A stretch of 64,000 nt of DNA, taken from assembly GCA_012934845.2 (NCBI GenBank), contig WNNJ02002649.1, positions 116,650-180,649 on the forward strand, given 5' to 3'. Within the stretch, counting starts at the first letter, position 1. Each line of letters begins with the position of its first letter. The stretch is from Pomphorhynchus laevis. Its lineage: Eukaryota; Acanthocephala; Palaeacanthocephala; Echinorhynchida; Pomphorhynchidae. The notes under the pieces were generated by a model. The model was not told the origin of the DNA. It ran no database searches and worked only from the letters and a program-made list of their open reading frames with translations. The position numbers and the translations under genes were made by a program. Below are positions 1 through 12,270 of this stretch, in pieces.

Positions 1-558
1 AAAAGAACTGATTTGTATTAATTAGTTCATTTAATATTTTTAGAATAAACAAGCAAAGCAAAGCATATATCAGTAAATGAACTAATTTGTATGCAATTGG
101 AATCACAAAATCGCCGATAAATTATAAATTAATTTCAGATCTGTTAATAATATATCTTAAAATTAAAATCGGAACTGTTCCTGTGCATTATATTATTTTT
201 CTTCGTAAATAATGATTTATATGCAATGTATGAGAGGTAATCCAGTTTATATGAAAACCACATCATTTAATTCAATATAGACTTAGGTTTAATCAAAGTT
301 CCTTTAATATAAAATAATTATTTTGTGGAAATTGTGATTCAGCTTATAATTATAAGGAAATAAAATAAAATTGAGTAAAGACATTTCAAATCACAAATAT
401 AAATTAATGAAGTCATATAATATGATTGGATCTACTATAACACAGCATCTTATCAATTTACATAATAAAATTAATGGTGTAATTTACACGTCTTTGCTGG
501 ACACGTGAATGCATGTCTAGAGATGTGAGCATTCATTTGCTACCCCAATTATTGCACT
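1..558. other. AT-rich region, no gene seen
   Basis: No coding exon, tRNA or recognisable repeat was found. It lies downstream of the putative terminal exon that ends at 559 on the minus strand. The hexamer AATAAA occurs on that strand at about 563-558, overlapping the stop codon. Confidence 0.4.
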
Positions 559-701
559 TTATTGGTATATATATAATACATTAGTAGCGAAAATGCCATT
601 AGTTGTAAAATGAAATTCGCAAAAGTAACCTAATGCTCGTGTTTCTGAATATTCCATGTCATTGAGTTGTTTTGCAGCAATATCGAAATTCAAGGATGAC
701 A
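559..701 (-). CDS. Putative terminal exon of unidentified host gene
   Basis: On the minus strand a TTTTCAG acceptor is followed by two bases and 47 codons ending in TAA. The peptide contains AAKQLNDMEYSETRALG and CEFHFTTNG, a composition typical of host protein rather than of the AT-rich background. A possible donor (GTATTA) lies shortly before the stop, so the gene may continue. It may belong with the exons at 4493-5040 on the same strand, but phase requires at least one more exon between them. Family not recognised. Confidence 0.4.
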
Positions 702-1129
702 CTGAAAATATTATAAAATTATATTAAATTTATCTTGTACAATAATAATAAGAGCAAAGATGAACCTTGTGGCATCGAAAATAAATCTGTTTCAACAGCA
801 TCTTTGATATCAAAATTACTATTCTAAATAAATAAGAGTAAAAAATTATACAAATAAATTGTATTTATGTAAATTATTTTAAAATATAGAACGGTAAATT
901 AGCTAACGCTGTATTTAAATTCGATCTTCTAAAATTCAAATTCTACGTTCATTTAAACTATACGTTTTTGAGGTATTTAGTGCACAATAAAAATATCATT
1001 AAATGTAACAAAATACAATTAGTTACAATACAAATAAAAAACATTTTAACTTGAAATGTAGGAGAATACAAATTATTGCAATGTTCATTACATTGTGATA
1101 ATTCCTGTCGAGATTAATTACTAAGATCT
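702..1129. other. AT-rich non-coding, probable intron
   Basis: Nothing coding or repetitive was recognised. If the exons at 559-701 and 4493-5040 belong to one minus-strand gene, this is intron. Confidence 0.3.
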
Positions 1130-1370
1130 CAAAATGTTTGATTTATGTCTTCTTCAAAAAAAACAAGGTAATTTATCATTCTATGAATATAAACAATCAA
1201 TAAAGATATTTGATACTGTTACATACGAAAACGTACGCCTGACCATATTTACCTTTGTTTTATTGGAAAGTGGTAAGCTTTAGACACTCTTCGATAATAA
1301 ACTCATTGATTTTCACTGAATATTCCTTTTTATGGGAATTATCAGCAAAACGAAATCATCAGCAAATCCC
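1130..1370 (-). pseudogene. LINE reverse transcriptase remnant (GFADD motif)
   Basis: Minus-strand translation near 1370-1330 reads MGFADDFVLL, a good match to the catalytic FADD box of non-LTR reverse transcriptases. Further down, after stop codons, NKTKV resembles the conserved segment after that box. The rest is too decayed to place in a clade. Confidence 0.4.
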
Positions 1371-1929
1371 ATTTTTGTTTGTACATACTTTAGTAAGAAG
1401 TAAATAAAATTTCGTGTCAGTTATGAATCAGATCGCATTGTTGTATTTATTGCAGAAAATAAATTGGACTCGATATTAAGGTACACCGAGGAGCGAATTA
1501 AATCCAAGAACCATCAATGCTATCACTCCTTGAAAAGTCATGAGATGAAGTGCAAACGGAAAAATACTGTCTGCTGTTAAGGAAGGGGAGTGCACTTGGA
1601 CGAGAGGTATTTTCAGATGTGTCCAAGACTTGTGAGGAGCCCTGCATTTTATGTTAAAGTATAAACTCTAAAATATGTTTAATGAAAGAGTTCACTATCG
1701 TTCTATACATAAAAATAAAGGTAACTCATTAGAATGTACCAGCTTCTGATTCATTGATCTTATAGAGCAATCATTCAAAGATGTTGATAAAGAAATGGAA
1801 AAGCGCATGATATTCACTGTTGAAATTGATTTAAATCATTTTGAATTCGTGACATGTCATTTTACAATAAATACACTGTTCATTTATCCTTAAAAAAATC
1901 GAAGCAATAGAGAAATAAAATACTGTAGA
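1371..1929. other. No clear gene; short coding-like stretch
   Basis: On the plus strand 1459-1570 can be read as a Cys/His-containing peptide (QCYHSLKSHEMKCKRK) ending at a stop. No start, splice context or family was found. Probably repeat debris. Confidence 0.25.
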
Positions 1930-2450
1930 AGATAACAACTTATTTTTATCGACGTTGAAAATGCTTTAGGCAGCATCCCCAAGACTACGTACGATGCAGT
2001 ATTAACACCGACATGAATTGCAAATGTTAGATCCATGTGGATAATCAACTTTCTAACACACATTAAAATCTTTAGATGAGCATATCAAGTATCATCAAGT
2101 TCTCTTCGATTGGCAATTGATCCGGGTGACTTCTCGAAATCGATACGCAAAGAAACACCAAGGAGATAATTTACGGTGATAAATTGTATTGAATATGAAA
2201 AAAGCTCGATCAAAATACAATCATTGTAAAGATGCGCTGGAAATACATGGCCTAATGTAACATCTTAAAGACAAAGATAATGCAAGTGAGAAATCGGAAG
2301 ATTCCATCATTTCAACTTTTAATGTTAGGATAATGCGCCTGATTTACAAGCTCTCCTTGAATGATCTTATTAACAACGATGAATTTCTGAACCGAACAGT
2401 TTCATTGATACAACTGAGCTTATTTGGTGAGCTACTCGCAATTTGCCGTT
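1930..2450 (+). pseudogene. Decayed LINE reverse transcriptase fragment
   Basis: Plus-strand frames contain IFIDVENALGSIPKTTYDA, resembling reverse-transcriptase motif A of RTE-like LINEs (D followed by an A-F/L-D/G-S-P pattern), then SSSLRLAIDPGDFSKSIRK, resembling the segment leading into motif B. Stops interrupt the frames. Assignment rests on motif similarity read by eye. Confidence 0.35.
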
Positions 2451-2699
2451 CATTATACTCTATTTAAAATCAAAATAAATATATATAATTACGGTATTGT
2501 TCTTCAAATTATAAAAGCGCGAAATTATTGCCGTTAATAAATTATTATTAACTATAATTTATTGTTGAATAAATTATCTTCTCTGAAATTTACTCATGAA
2601 AGAAACAACGTTTGTTATTATTAAAATGAAAAAGAATTATTCGTTTGAAACTTTTTCTGTCTTGCTGTTTATAAAAAACAATGCGATAGAACTAAATAG

Positions 2700-3640
2700 A
2701 TCGTGAGTAACCTATTTTTAAGCTTTATAGAATATGAATTTGTTCATAACTGTGTAAAAACTAAATCAAAACAATATAAATATATGAAATATATGTTTCG
2801 ATACATTGATGATATATGTGTATTTAATTCTAATAATTTTTATTCAATTAGTGAGCACATTTATCCAGAAAGTCTTATTCTTAACAAAATCAATATTAAT
2901 GATAAAGAATGTGTATATCTAGATATGAACATTAAATTAACATTAACTAAAACTACTATTAATTTATATCGTAAAGATGACATATTTAAATTTACAAGAA
3001 ACATATTTTTGCATGAGCATTCATGCATACCATATAATATGAAATATAATACATTAAATAAGAAATTTTAAGAATTGAAACAATATGTAATGATATTGGC
3101 TTTCTTCAAAATCATTTAAATAATTTAATAGATACATATTTTAAACTCGGTTACTATAAAAATAACATCAAGCAGAAAATAGTAAAATATATAAATCAAC
3201 ACAATAATCTAAAGAATAAATTTAAACTCTTAAGTGACAATTTTTTATGGATGGATAATAAATAATATACTTTGTATTAGAATAAGATACTAGATAGTTA
3301 TTTCAGAGGAAATACATCATTAGCATGTATTTGGCCCCGCTGCTATGTTGGGTAGAGGAGTTATGGGCCGAAACCTGATAGCATAGCAGTTCCTCCTGAT
3401 GACCTCTAATTCTTATTCTGATACAACGTCTGTTATTTATTAGTCAATTCATAAAAATGACGTTTATTTTAAATTTCATTTTTTTTATTTTAACTTGATT
3501 TAACTTATAGAAAATCTAAAAACAATTATTTATTTAATTATTAAATTATTAAATTTTGATTTAGCATTATTATGTTTTGTTTATTTTATAATTATATTAA
3601 ATACGTATACTCAGGTATCATACCTTAATAAAAAGGGTTA
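2700..3640 (+). mobile_element. Naiad-type PLE, 5'-truncated 3' part
   Basis: It starts abruptly inside the reverse transcriptase (NLFLSFIEYEF, then FRYIDDICVFN with the catalytic YIDD). It runs through the C-terminal domain, a structured tail (3279-3419) and an AT-rich segment to the terminal sequence AATACGTATACTCAG near 3620. It closely matches the copies at 10.6-12.2, 15.3-17.9 and 55.1-58.0 kb. The reading frame has decayed after codon 122. It sits between exon-like blocks of the minus-strand host gene. Confidence 0.85.
3279..3419 (+). other. Conserved structured Naiad tail (copy 1)
   Basis: A 141-nt block bounded by AGAATAAG and CTTATTCT, which can pair. It contains the GGCCCC/GGGCC, CTGCTATG/CATAGCAG and AAATACAT/ATGTATTT complements described for the 57.7-kb copy. 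Here the GGGGCC arm reads TGGGCC, the only copy with this change. Confidence 0.7.
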
Positions 3641-4492
3641 TAAGTAAAAAACAGACATGCTAATATTGTGGCCAACAGTCAGTAAATACTGCAGTTGTTT
3701 TCTTTAAAAAGCGAAAATATTTGAAAATATATTATAGATTAAGACAAAATCAGTAATGAGGAAGACATTATTCAAATGTATTTGACATTTATTGAGATAA
3801 TGCTATTAATTACACGTTTTAAATTATTTTTAAAGCGTGTAATCTATGATTGTGAAGATTAAGGAGAACCTAAACCATTGTAAAATTGCAATAAAAATCG
3901 ATAAATTTCAATTCGCAGTTATATAATCAAAATACAGATTGCATTCAAAACGATCCTTAAATTATAAAATTTATTATTTTATAACTTTACTAATTTATAA
4001 CCTAATTTTGTTAGCATACGCGATATAGTAAAGTAGTAACATTGAAGAAATTTCCTAATAGATTTGTAAACATGTCACGAACCAAAATTTTACTGAAATT
4101 TAAGTTTTAAATTTGAAAAATAATTTAAATTTTTAATTAATACATTTATTATTATAATTAATAAAACGTGTGTTTAAAACAAAAATCGCATGTTTATCGC
4201 ATTTGACAGTAATGATGGCTATGCCTTCCTAATCCTAACAAAAAGACAAATAGACATACGAACTCTCTAATTTTGTCGCTTATAATGAAGTTCTGCTTGT
4301 AAAAATGAGTAAAGAACATTATACTCTACGAAAACAATGAATAACTTAATAAATTATCCAGATGTTTGTTCTTAGTAAATTTTGTTTTAATTTACTAATC
4401 GACGCATCGTTATTGATAAACATGAGTCAAATTATACATTTTATATATTTTTAGACGTTACTTTTAATTAAACAAAGAATATATATATTTAC
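3641..4492. other. AT-rich non-coding, probable intron
   Basis: No exon with splice signals or repeat was recognised between the Naiad fragment and the exon ending at 4493. Confidence 0.3.
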
Positions 4493-4578
4493 CTCGAAAC
4501 TCAAAAGTTCTAGTGAGGTTTTGACTCCGCTTTGCCATTCACAGCCCAAGCTTTGATTGAGAAGATTTAGTTCTTTGC
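4493..4578 (-). CDS. Host gene exon (unidentified, exon c)
   Basis: Minus strand. Acceptor TTTCTGTAG, then two bases that complete a glycine codon from the previous exon, then ELNLLNQSLGCEWQSGVKTS and donor GTAAAT. The preceding intron is 63 nt. Phases join exactly to the exon at 4642-4786. The product is not recognised; it has no obvious signal peptide or membrane segment in the part visible. Confidence 0.6.
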
Positions 4579-4641
4579 CTACAGAAAGAGCATTTTGCAA
4601 GTAAAACACAAGGAATACATTTCTAAAAATGAGTTAAGTAC

Positions 4642-4786
4642 CGAATGTGAAAACACTTTGATTGCACAAAGCACTCATCATCACGGTTATCATAGTATGT
4701 TCAGTGTTTGCCATGATGATAATTTTGTCGTCATCTGTGATTAGAGGCGAAAATTCCTGGACATCCATGATCCAATCACTTTCTAA
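4642..4786 (-). CDS. Host gene exon (unidentified, exon b)
   Basis: Minus strand. Acceptor ATATAG, in phase 0 with the exon ending at 4886, then 48 codons and one base before donor GTACTT. The peptide includes LESDWIMDVQEFSPLITDDD and ANTEHTMITVMMSALCNQS. The frame is open across the exon and joins the next exon through a 63-nt intron. Three exons in a row with matching phase make this a convincing gene, though the family is unknown. Confidence 0.6.
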
Positions 4787-4885
4787 CTATATCATAAACA
4801 AGGACTGAGATAATAATTACAAAATTAGAAACAATTAATTAACAATAAAAATTTATAAATAATCAAACAAAATTTATAGACTTAC

Positions 4886-5040
4886 CTGCATTTCTTTTAG
4901 TTCTCGATAGAGTGGTGGAATATATCCATCCTCAAGGTATTCATCAAAAATAAAATTCGCATCCTCAATAAATCGTTGAAGGTTGAAACTATTGGAATGT
5001 GAAATTGCTAGTCCATCGAGCCAATGAATTAATGAAAATC
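4886..5040 (-). CDS. Host gene exon (unidentified, exon a)
   Basis: Minus strand. Acceptor TTATTTAAG, two bases then 51 codons, ending at a strong donor GTAAGT. The peptide contains SLIHWLDGLAISHSNSFNLQ and DEYLEDGYIPPLYRELKEMQ. A 99-nt intron separates it from exon b. The upstream exon must end in phase 1. The candidate at 7542-7643 does, but joining it directly would create TGA, so another exon or acceptor is needed. Confidence 0.6.
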
Positions 5041-6169
5041 CTTAAATAATCCCATAAGCTATAAATTAATTATTCACTCAATTTGATTATTGATTAAGTG
5101 AAAGTTTTTATATTTATATCGTTAACTGTTCAATAACAAACTGAGATCATCAGCAAAAAAGAATTAGTAAAAACATGATAAAACTTTTAAATATGTTTAA
5201 AAAATTCGCATCCGCAATAAATCATTGAAGCGTGAAACTATTTGAATGTGAAGTTCGATATTTTCTTATAAAATTTAAAAAATGTTTTTCCTATCGTATA
5301 TTTCTAAATGTTTGATAAATAAAAACTCGAAACGCGTTATCATTTAAATTTAACATTTATAAAGATTGAAAATCAAAAAATAAGAAATAAAATCACTTGA
5401 TATAAAATTTGAAAATTTTAATTAATTAATATTATTTATAATTTTATTTAAAATAATAATTAAATTCATAATTTAATCATGTAAACATATTAAATCCCCA
5501 TTTTTAAAATAAAGTTAGCCATCATATTTTATATAATCATCACATTATTAGCAGTTCGTCTTTAACCAAGAAAGCAACTCTATTTACTTTCGTTTATTTG
5601 AAATGACAACAGTTAACAAGTTATTTTACTCTATTAAATAATGAAATCGAATAATAAAAACAAACAATAAAACACAACTAATTTTTGTATGAGGCTCAAC
5701 AAATCCAATTGTATAAGTAGTTTATCGAAATAGAAAATTTAACATTTAGATATTCTATTTTGAATTCCTGAAGATGATTTCAGACGCTATCGAAATTAAA
5801 AACTAATAAATTTTATATTTTATTTTTGGTGTAATAAATTATATATTTTTTGTTTGCCCTTATATAAATGCAAGTATAGATGTTTTACTACAATTTGAAA
5901 CAAGACTACAATCGTCAAATTAAAAGTAGCCGAATTTAATGCATTTATTTATTAGACAATTTCCTAAGATCTCATAAAAGCGTTTTGTGCACTACCTTCA
6001 AATGTTTTATCAATGTGATTTAGACAAAGAATAAGATATTTGGAAATAATATACATATTCATTTTTATTACCTGCTTTTATCAAATTAAATGAACCAAAA
6101 ATTAATAAAGTTCAAGTTAAGTTTTTCAATTAAAAGTCGTACAGCCGTTCTGTGTATTAAGAAATATAC
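5041..6169. other. AT-rich non-coding
   Basis: No gene or named repeat recognised. A short echo of the exon a sequence (AAATTCGCATCC...AATAAATC) occurs near 5203-5235 and is probably a small local duplication. Confidence 0.3.
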
Positions 6170-6770
6170 AAATCAGATTCGCTAACTGAGTTCACTGATT
6201 TTATACAATACATACTAGACATAAATAAAAACAATGATAAATAAAATGAATAATTATAAACAATAAATAATAAATAATTATAAACGATTTATATAATTTA
6301 TGTCTATACAGTTAAAATTTAAAATAAAAATTAATTTTTATGAATAGACTAATAAATAAAAGTCGATTTATCCAAATGAATACTTTTATTAATTAATAAA
6401 TACTTTTATGTTATCATGTTATAACATTATATGTTATCATGCCTATTGTTTATAAATATAGAGCCAAATATATGCTAAACAATATTTAAATTGGTGAAAT
6501 TCGATAATAATATTGTGTTGATTTATATATTTTACAATTTTCTGCTTGATTTTATTTTTATTAAATGATTTTGAAAACAGTATCATTACATAAAATGACA
6601 ATTCTTAAAATTTCATTACTTTATGTATTATATTTAATATTATATTCTATGCATGAATGTTCATGCAAAAATATGTTTATGATCAATATATCATCTTTAA
6701 GTTAAAAATTAATAATAATTTTAATTGATAATGTTAATATCTAGAACATTAAATTATTTTATGTCGTCAA
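6170..6770 (-). mobile_element. Old, decayed Naiad PLE fragment
   Basis: The terminal motif (GCTAACTGAGTTCACTGA), the AT-rich tail with ATGAATAGACTAATAAATAA, and the C-terminal reverse transcriptase segment (about 6490-6760) align in order with the 3' part of the younger copies. There are many substitutions and the structured block is missing. It is clearly older than the other copies. Confidence 0.6.
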
Positions 6771-7541
6771 TTACTTGACATGCATATAACTTGATTTGTA
6801 ACCCTTGTGAAAAGTTATTTCGGCTATTATTAGCGTAAAATGTTTAACGTAAATTTATAAAAAGTAATAAAAATATTAAAAAATAATATTTCATTAGCAC
6901 ATAAATAGTACTTACAAAAAAGTTAGAATATTACATGTAATTAATTGTAACTATCATCAATAAATTTAATAGGTTTAGTGTACAAACAACGTTTATTCAA
7001 TTTTTGTAACTATAACGAAAACAACATCATCAAAATAACATAATTTTATTTCTTTAGCAAGATTCATAACAATATAAATGCTTTAACATTATAGGCTGCA
7101 TATTTCGAAAACATTGATATTCCATTGCTGCAGCGACATGAGATACACTGATTGTTCGTTCAAACTCTTTCTGTGATTGACATTGTAAAGTCATAATATG
7201 ATTTCACAATATCGTAAAGTCACGATAAATTTGAACTTTAAACAAATATCAAATCATATCTAGTCGCTTACGAAGTTAAATAATGAGATTAATATTAAAT
7301 ATTAATTTAATATCGTGGTTAAAATTTTCAGATTTAAAACTTCCATTAAAAGGTTTCATTTATTTAATGGAATTTTTACATCAAATCATCTGATAATTAA
7401 GAGTTCATTTACGTCAGCCTTATGGCACAATGTATTAACCAATAGTATAGGAAAAATAAATAATATATTTATCATTCAATGATATTTACCCATTCTCGTT
7501 AGTAAAAGATTCTAGATGACCATATCAGATTAAAAATTTAC
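6771..7541. other. AT-rich non-coding
   Basis: A short minus-strand open frame around 7194-7090 (CQSQKEFERTISVSHVAAAM) looks protein-like, but no donor site follows it. Nothing else was recognised. Confidence 0.25.
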
Positions 7542-7643
7542 AAATTCTATCAATTATGCAAGGATAATCTTCCACAAAAAGTGATAACTCGATCACTATT
7601 AGGAACAATGAAGAATGCTTAGCGAACAAAAGTTGGGACTTGA
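7542..7643 (-). CDS. Possible host exon, unidentified
   Basis: Minus strand. Acceptor TTAACAG and donor GTAAAT bracket 102 nt open in one frame, including KSQLLFAKHSSLFLIVIELS and FVEDYPCIIDRI. It may be an upstream exon of the gene at 4493-5040. Direct joining fails, because the split codon would be a stop, so the link is only a suggestion. Confidence 0.3.
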
Positions 7644-7769
7644 CTGTTAATGCAAACAATTAATAACATGGCCAAGCTCTATTTTCAAACGTTATATTTA
7701 AAACTAAGGTAAACACATATCAATATTAAAAATAATAATTTATAGTATTATAAATTGATTGTTCACTCA

Positions 7770-7890
7770 TATTGGATTATTTATTAGTGGAGAGAGTGAA
7801 GAAAATATTTATTTAATCGAATTTTTAAATCGAAAAATTCGATTAAATAAATATTTTCTTCACTTTCTCTACTAATAAATAATAATTTAT
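7770..7890. repeat. Near-perfect AT-rich palindrome
   Basis: The left arm ATTTATTAGTGGAGAGAGTG and its continuation to about 7828 are mirrored by the right arm ending TCTCTACTAATAAAT. The arms are about 55 bp with a few-base centre. It has the shape of a tiny foldback element, directly upstream of the Naiad fragment at 7955. Confidence 0.6.
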
Positions 7891-7954
7891 AGTCATGACT
7901 AAAGTTTAACAGTATCTAAGGAAGTCAAAAATATTATAAGGAATATTACTTCTA

Positions 7955-8115
7955 AGCTTGCGTTTAACCGGATTATTATAATATAGTTGTTTATTATCTA
8001 CTATGCTACTTCTGTCAATTCCTTGTACCACGTCATTCAATCCTAATGGGTACATGGAATTAAGCGTTTTAATTCAAAAAATTTCTCTTTCTAATAGCTT
8101 TTTATATAAAAACTA
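7955..8115 (-). mobile_element. Naiad fragment (end of GIY-YIG and linker)
   Basis: On the minus strand it matches 55395-55510 of the long copy: the segment encoding SMYPLGLNDVVQGIG and the NNPVKRK linker. It is truncated at both ends. Confidence 0.7.
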
Positions 8116-8829
8116 TTAGAAAATGTTCTAAAATAATTCACAGTTTTTAATATCATGCTCTACTCATTTGCTAATGAAATATAATTTGAATGTTATGCTG
8201 TATATTATATTTTAAAGGTTGAAATAAGCCTAATTTTAACGTTTGATACGTTTTTCTTATATATTACAGTCAGCATGTGCATTGGATTAAATACACTATA
8301 CCTGTGCTATTTATATATAATTATTAGACACTTCTTAAAAACGTTGCGTTTATTGCGCTATTCACACAATATAAAATGTAATATTAATTACATCATAGAT
8401 CTAATATCTAAGTATTAAATAGTATTTCGTTAAATTGAGATTAAATTGCAAAGTTTGCATTACATCGACAAATGTTTAATTGATCTAAATTAGCATTACT
8501 GGTGTATCTAGTAATCACAGTGGAACAACGCAACACAACACAAAGTTTATATGCCTTGTAGCGAGTATTATACCTTTATGTTTGCTGAACCGTTTTCTCG
8601 TTATGGAGTATAGTATGTTGCTTTCGGGACATATGCGTTCGTTGAATCCCTACATATATACTAAATTTTAACAAATATCTATACATGGATATCAATAACA
8701 ACATGTTATATATATAGTTTATTTTTTAACAACACAATTATCATAAAATTTTACATGTGGAAGTATATATTATTAGAACCACCAAAACATATTAAAATAT
8801 GAAAGTTTGATGATTTCATTCTGCATGTT
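8116..8829. other. AT-rich non-coding
   Basis: No gene, RNA gene or named repeat recognised. Confidence 0.3.
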
Positions 8830-9280
8830 AGTTCAATCCTGTTTATAAGCCAACATTAGTACGCTACATTTCAGTATTGATCGACTTATACTGATCAAAT
8901 GGTACTGAATCAGCAGATGATGAGGTTCACCAATACTGGAATGTAGCGTACTGATGTTGTACTCTAATTTCGCGATAAATTGTGAAATTAGGTGTTTTTT
9001 CAATAGAAAAAATTGTGAAATTAGGTGCATTTTTTCAATGCACCTTCCTTTACTAACGTTGATTTAATTGAAAATCAGAAATTATTTTAATTAAATTTGC
9101 AAAATATAAGGCGAAAGTCTTTTATTAAATCTAATTGTCAATATAAGCAGACGAGTAACGTGATCGTCATCCAACATTAGGAGGACCGAAACGTGAAACG
9201 TAAGTATTGGATCAGTAACTGATAAGGTCTACCAATACTGAAATGTAGCATTCTGCTATCGGCTTACAGAAAGAATTATA
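8830..9280. repeat. Dispersed repeat with hammerhead-like pieces
   Basis: Two partly similar modules lie here (about 8868-8955 and 9036-9260). The second matches 54886-55130 in reverse orientation, including TTTGCAAAATATAAG and the CATTTCAGTATTG end. In the plus orientation a GGACC arm, GAAAC, 26 nt, CTGATAA and GGTC(T) occur in order. The 54.9-kb copy has GGATC with GGTCC instead, so the arms still pair. Confidence 0.5.
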
Positions 9281-10399
9281 GTAACGTTCAGCATCATCAA
9301 AACATTTCAATCGATTTGATTTGTTTGCAGTTAGTAGACGCATTTGTTAAAATAATTGCACGTGCATTATCAACTAATATGTATTTTACACTGAGAATAT
9401 GAAAAAACTATTCCAGCTAATCAATTATTCAAAATCATTAGGTGTCATTTAATAAGAATAACAATGTAAACCTAAAAGTGCTTTATACTAAGTAACGATT
9501 AATGACAACAGAAGAATTAAAAAGGTTTTCACTAATAAAGTTTTCCTCCCAACTTTAAGAAAATTTACGTTTTTATTTCTATAAGCAAAGATACTAAAAT
9601 TAAAATTAGAGACATTAATTTTCTAAAAGGAAAATTAGAGACAACTTTATTTTTCGAGAATTCGTGGAAAAATACATAAATTTATACTAATAGTAATCAT
9701 CCAATAAGTGTCAAGAAAGCAATGATTAGAAACGTGGCGGGGCAAATAATAAGTATTTATAGTATAATAAAAGAAAGGGAAAAATACCTGCGTATATTAA
9801 TAGAGAATATGTTAAACATGAAATGTAGCAAAAGATTCATTCATGTCAAATATCGCAAGCCAGTGAGACTTTGGATAAACCAAAAGAATACCTTAGTATA
9901 TAGAAATTTGGTTTGACGAACACACCTTCGCTCAGCCACGTAAATAAAGAAATACGAACGAGTTATAGAATTGCCAAATCTATATTAGGGAAGATTTTTA
10001 AAGACGTCTCGCCCATTTTTTGAGCTTTTTCAATAATAAATATTTATTATACCCACGATATATATAACGCGGACGCGTGTGCTTTGTTGAAGTTTTCGTC
10101 ACACATAGGATGACTGAGCATACATAGCGACTTTGGAAATTGCGAGAATAATTCGGTAATATTTCTTGGTCTGATGAGGATATATAGAATGCTACCTGGT
10201 GTTTATGCCTCATCATGAGTAAAACATTGATATATTGATGAGTACATAATTGAGTGTCCTAGAGCAGCTATAACATCAAATTATATATATATTGTAAGTA
10301 TAAATAAAAATCAATTTATAAACTACTTCCGGTTGGAATCACGATATGACCAAAATATATAGGAAATATGATTATTTGTCTCTACTAACAAAACCAAAG
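9281..10399. other. AT-rich non-coding
   Basis: Short open frames at 9722-9916 (plus) and 9998-10216 (minus) have no start context, splice support or family. Nothing convincing. Confidence 0.3.
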
Positions 10400-10600
10400 A
10401 TTAGTTCTTCAATTCACGTTTCGCCTTGCGGCTTCTTCAAAAAATTGTTGTAAGTAGTAAGTAATCAAGAATTGTTAAACTGAACTTCAATTCTTGTAAT
10501 CAATTATTGTAGTTAGTAATCAATTCTTGATTACTAACTGCTTACAATTTTTTAAAGAAGCTGCAAGGCGAAATGTAAATTGAAGAATTAATTTTTGTTT
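10400..10600. repeat. Foldback element with hammerhead-like core in each arm
   Basis: About 90-bp arms are mirrored around 10500. On the minus strand 10440-10418 reads TTGAAGA, then GCC/GGC stem, then GAAACGTG. On the plus strand 10549-10575 holds a more decayed version (AAAGA, GCTGCAAGGC, GAAATG). The layout is that of the minimal hammerheads of PLE terminal repeats, with a C-to-T change in the core. Confidence 0.6.
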
Positions 10601-10616
10601 TTGTTGGTGGACACCA

Positions 10617-12240
10617 AATCAAATCAGCTAACTGAGTCTACGTATTAAATATAATTATAAAATAGACAAAACATAATAATGCTAAATCAAAATTTAATAA
10701 TTTAATAATTAAATAAATAATTGTTTTTAGATTTTCTATAAGTTAAATCAAGTAAAAATAAAAAAAATTGAAATTTAAAATAAAAGTCATTTTTATGAAT
10801 TGACTAATAAATAACAGACGTTGTATCAGAATAAGAATTAGAGGTCATCAGGAGGAACTGCTATGCTATCAGGTTTCGGCCCCTAACTCCTCTACCCAAC
10901 ATAGCAGCGGGGCCAAATACATGCTAATGATGTATTTCCTCTGAAATAACTATCTAGTATCTTATTCTAATACAAAGTATATTATTTATTATCCATCCAT
11001 AAAAATTTGCCACTTAAGAGTTTAAATTTATTCTTTATATTATTGTGTTGATTTATATATTTTACTATTTTCTGCTTGATGTTATTTTTATAGTAACCTA
11101 GTTTAAAATATGTATCTATTAAATTATTTAAATGATTTTGAAGAAAGCCAATATCATTACATATTGTTGCAATTCTTAAAATTTCATTATTTAATGTATT
11201 ATATTTTATATTATATGGTATGCATGAATGCTCATGCAAAAATATGTTTCTTGTAAATTTAAATATGTCATCTTTACGATATAAATTAATAGTAATTTTA
11301 GTTAATGTTAATTTAATGTTCATATCTAGATATACACCTTCTTTATCATTAATATTGGTTTTGTTAAGGATAAGGCTTTCTGGATAAATGTGATCACTAA
11401 TTGAATAAAAATTATTAGAATTAAATACACATATATCATCAATGTATCGAAACATATATTTAATATATTTATATTGTTTTGATTTAGTTTTTACACAGTT
11501 ATGAACAAATTCATATTCTATAAAGCTTAAAAACAAGTCAGCTATAATTGGGCTACTATTACCACCCATTGGAACACCTTTTACTTGTCTAAACATAGAT
11601 GTCACTACTTTTAAATAATTTTGATTTATCAAAATATTTAAGGATTCTATTAATTCAATTGTATCCATATATTTATATTTAGTTGATGGTTTAATTTTTG
11701 TTAGAAAGGCGTTATAATTATTATAACATATATATGTATCTTTTTTCGAATATAAGATTAATTAATTTTACTAACGCTTCTTTAATATCTACTAAATCTA
11801 GATTTGTATAAAGCGTACTAAAATCGTATGTATTTATATTTTGAAAATTTATTCCTTTTGTCTGTTCTAAAAATTCTTTTGTAGAATTAATACTGAAATG
11901 GTGTTTTATACCAGTATTAATTTCGATTACCTTGCAATATTTGTTAAAGTTTGCTTTAATTACTTTAAGTATTTTATTCATATAGACAGAAAGTGGTTTT
12001 AATGTACATTTAAACGCACTACATATGAACCTAGGTTTTATTGGATTTTTATGTAATTTTGGATTCCAATATAATATAGGTATAGTTTTATTATCTGATT
12101 CAACCTTTATACCCTTTTTATCCATTATAGAACAGTGACTTGTAATAATTGTTTCAAAACTCAACTCACTACGTTCATATGTTGGATTTACATTTAAATC
12201 ATTAGAATTAACCTCTTTCATTAGTAGTATAAATAGTCAA
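10617..12240 (-). mobile_element. Naiad-type PLE, 3' half
   Basis: The 3' end is at about 10617 (GCTAACTGAGTCTACGTATT). Minus-strand frames 12221-11721 and 11668-10982 carry reverse transcriptase motifs: KLHKNPIKPRFICSA, TYDFSTLYTNLD (motif A), KGVPMGGNSSPIIADL (motif B) and FRYIDDICVF (motif C). One frame break separates the two parts. It is 5'-truncated near 12221, where it abuts SINE sequence. It is almost identical to the copies at 15.3 and 55.1 kb. Confidence 0.85.
10828..10968 (-). other. Conserved structured Naiad tail (copy 2)
   Basis: Same 141-nt block as at 57683-57822, with all complementary arms preserved. Confidence 0.7.
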
Positions 12241-12270
12241 TAATCATATTAACTATTTATATAACCTAAT

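Noticed and set aside
7090-7194. Protein-like stretch CQSQKEFERTISVSHVAAAM as a host exon
   Set aside because: No donor site follows in frame; it ends at a stop after a short run.
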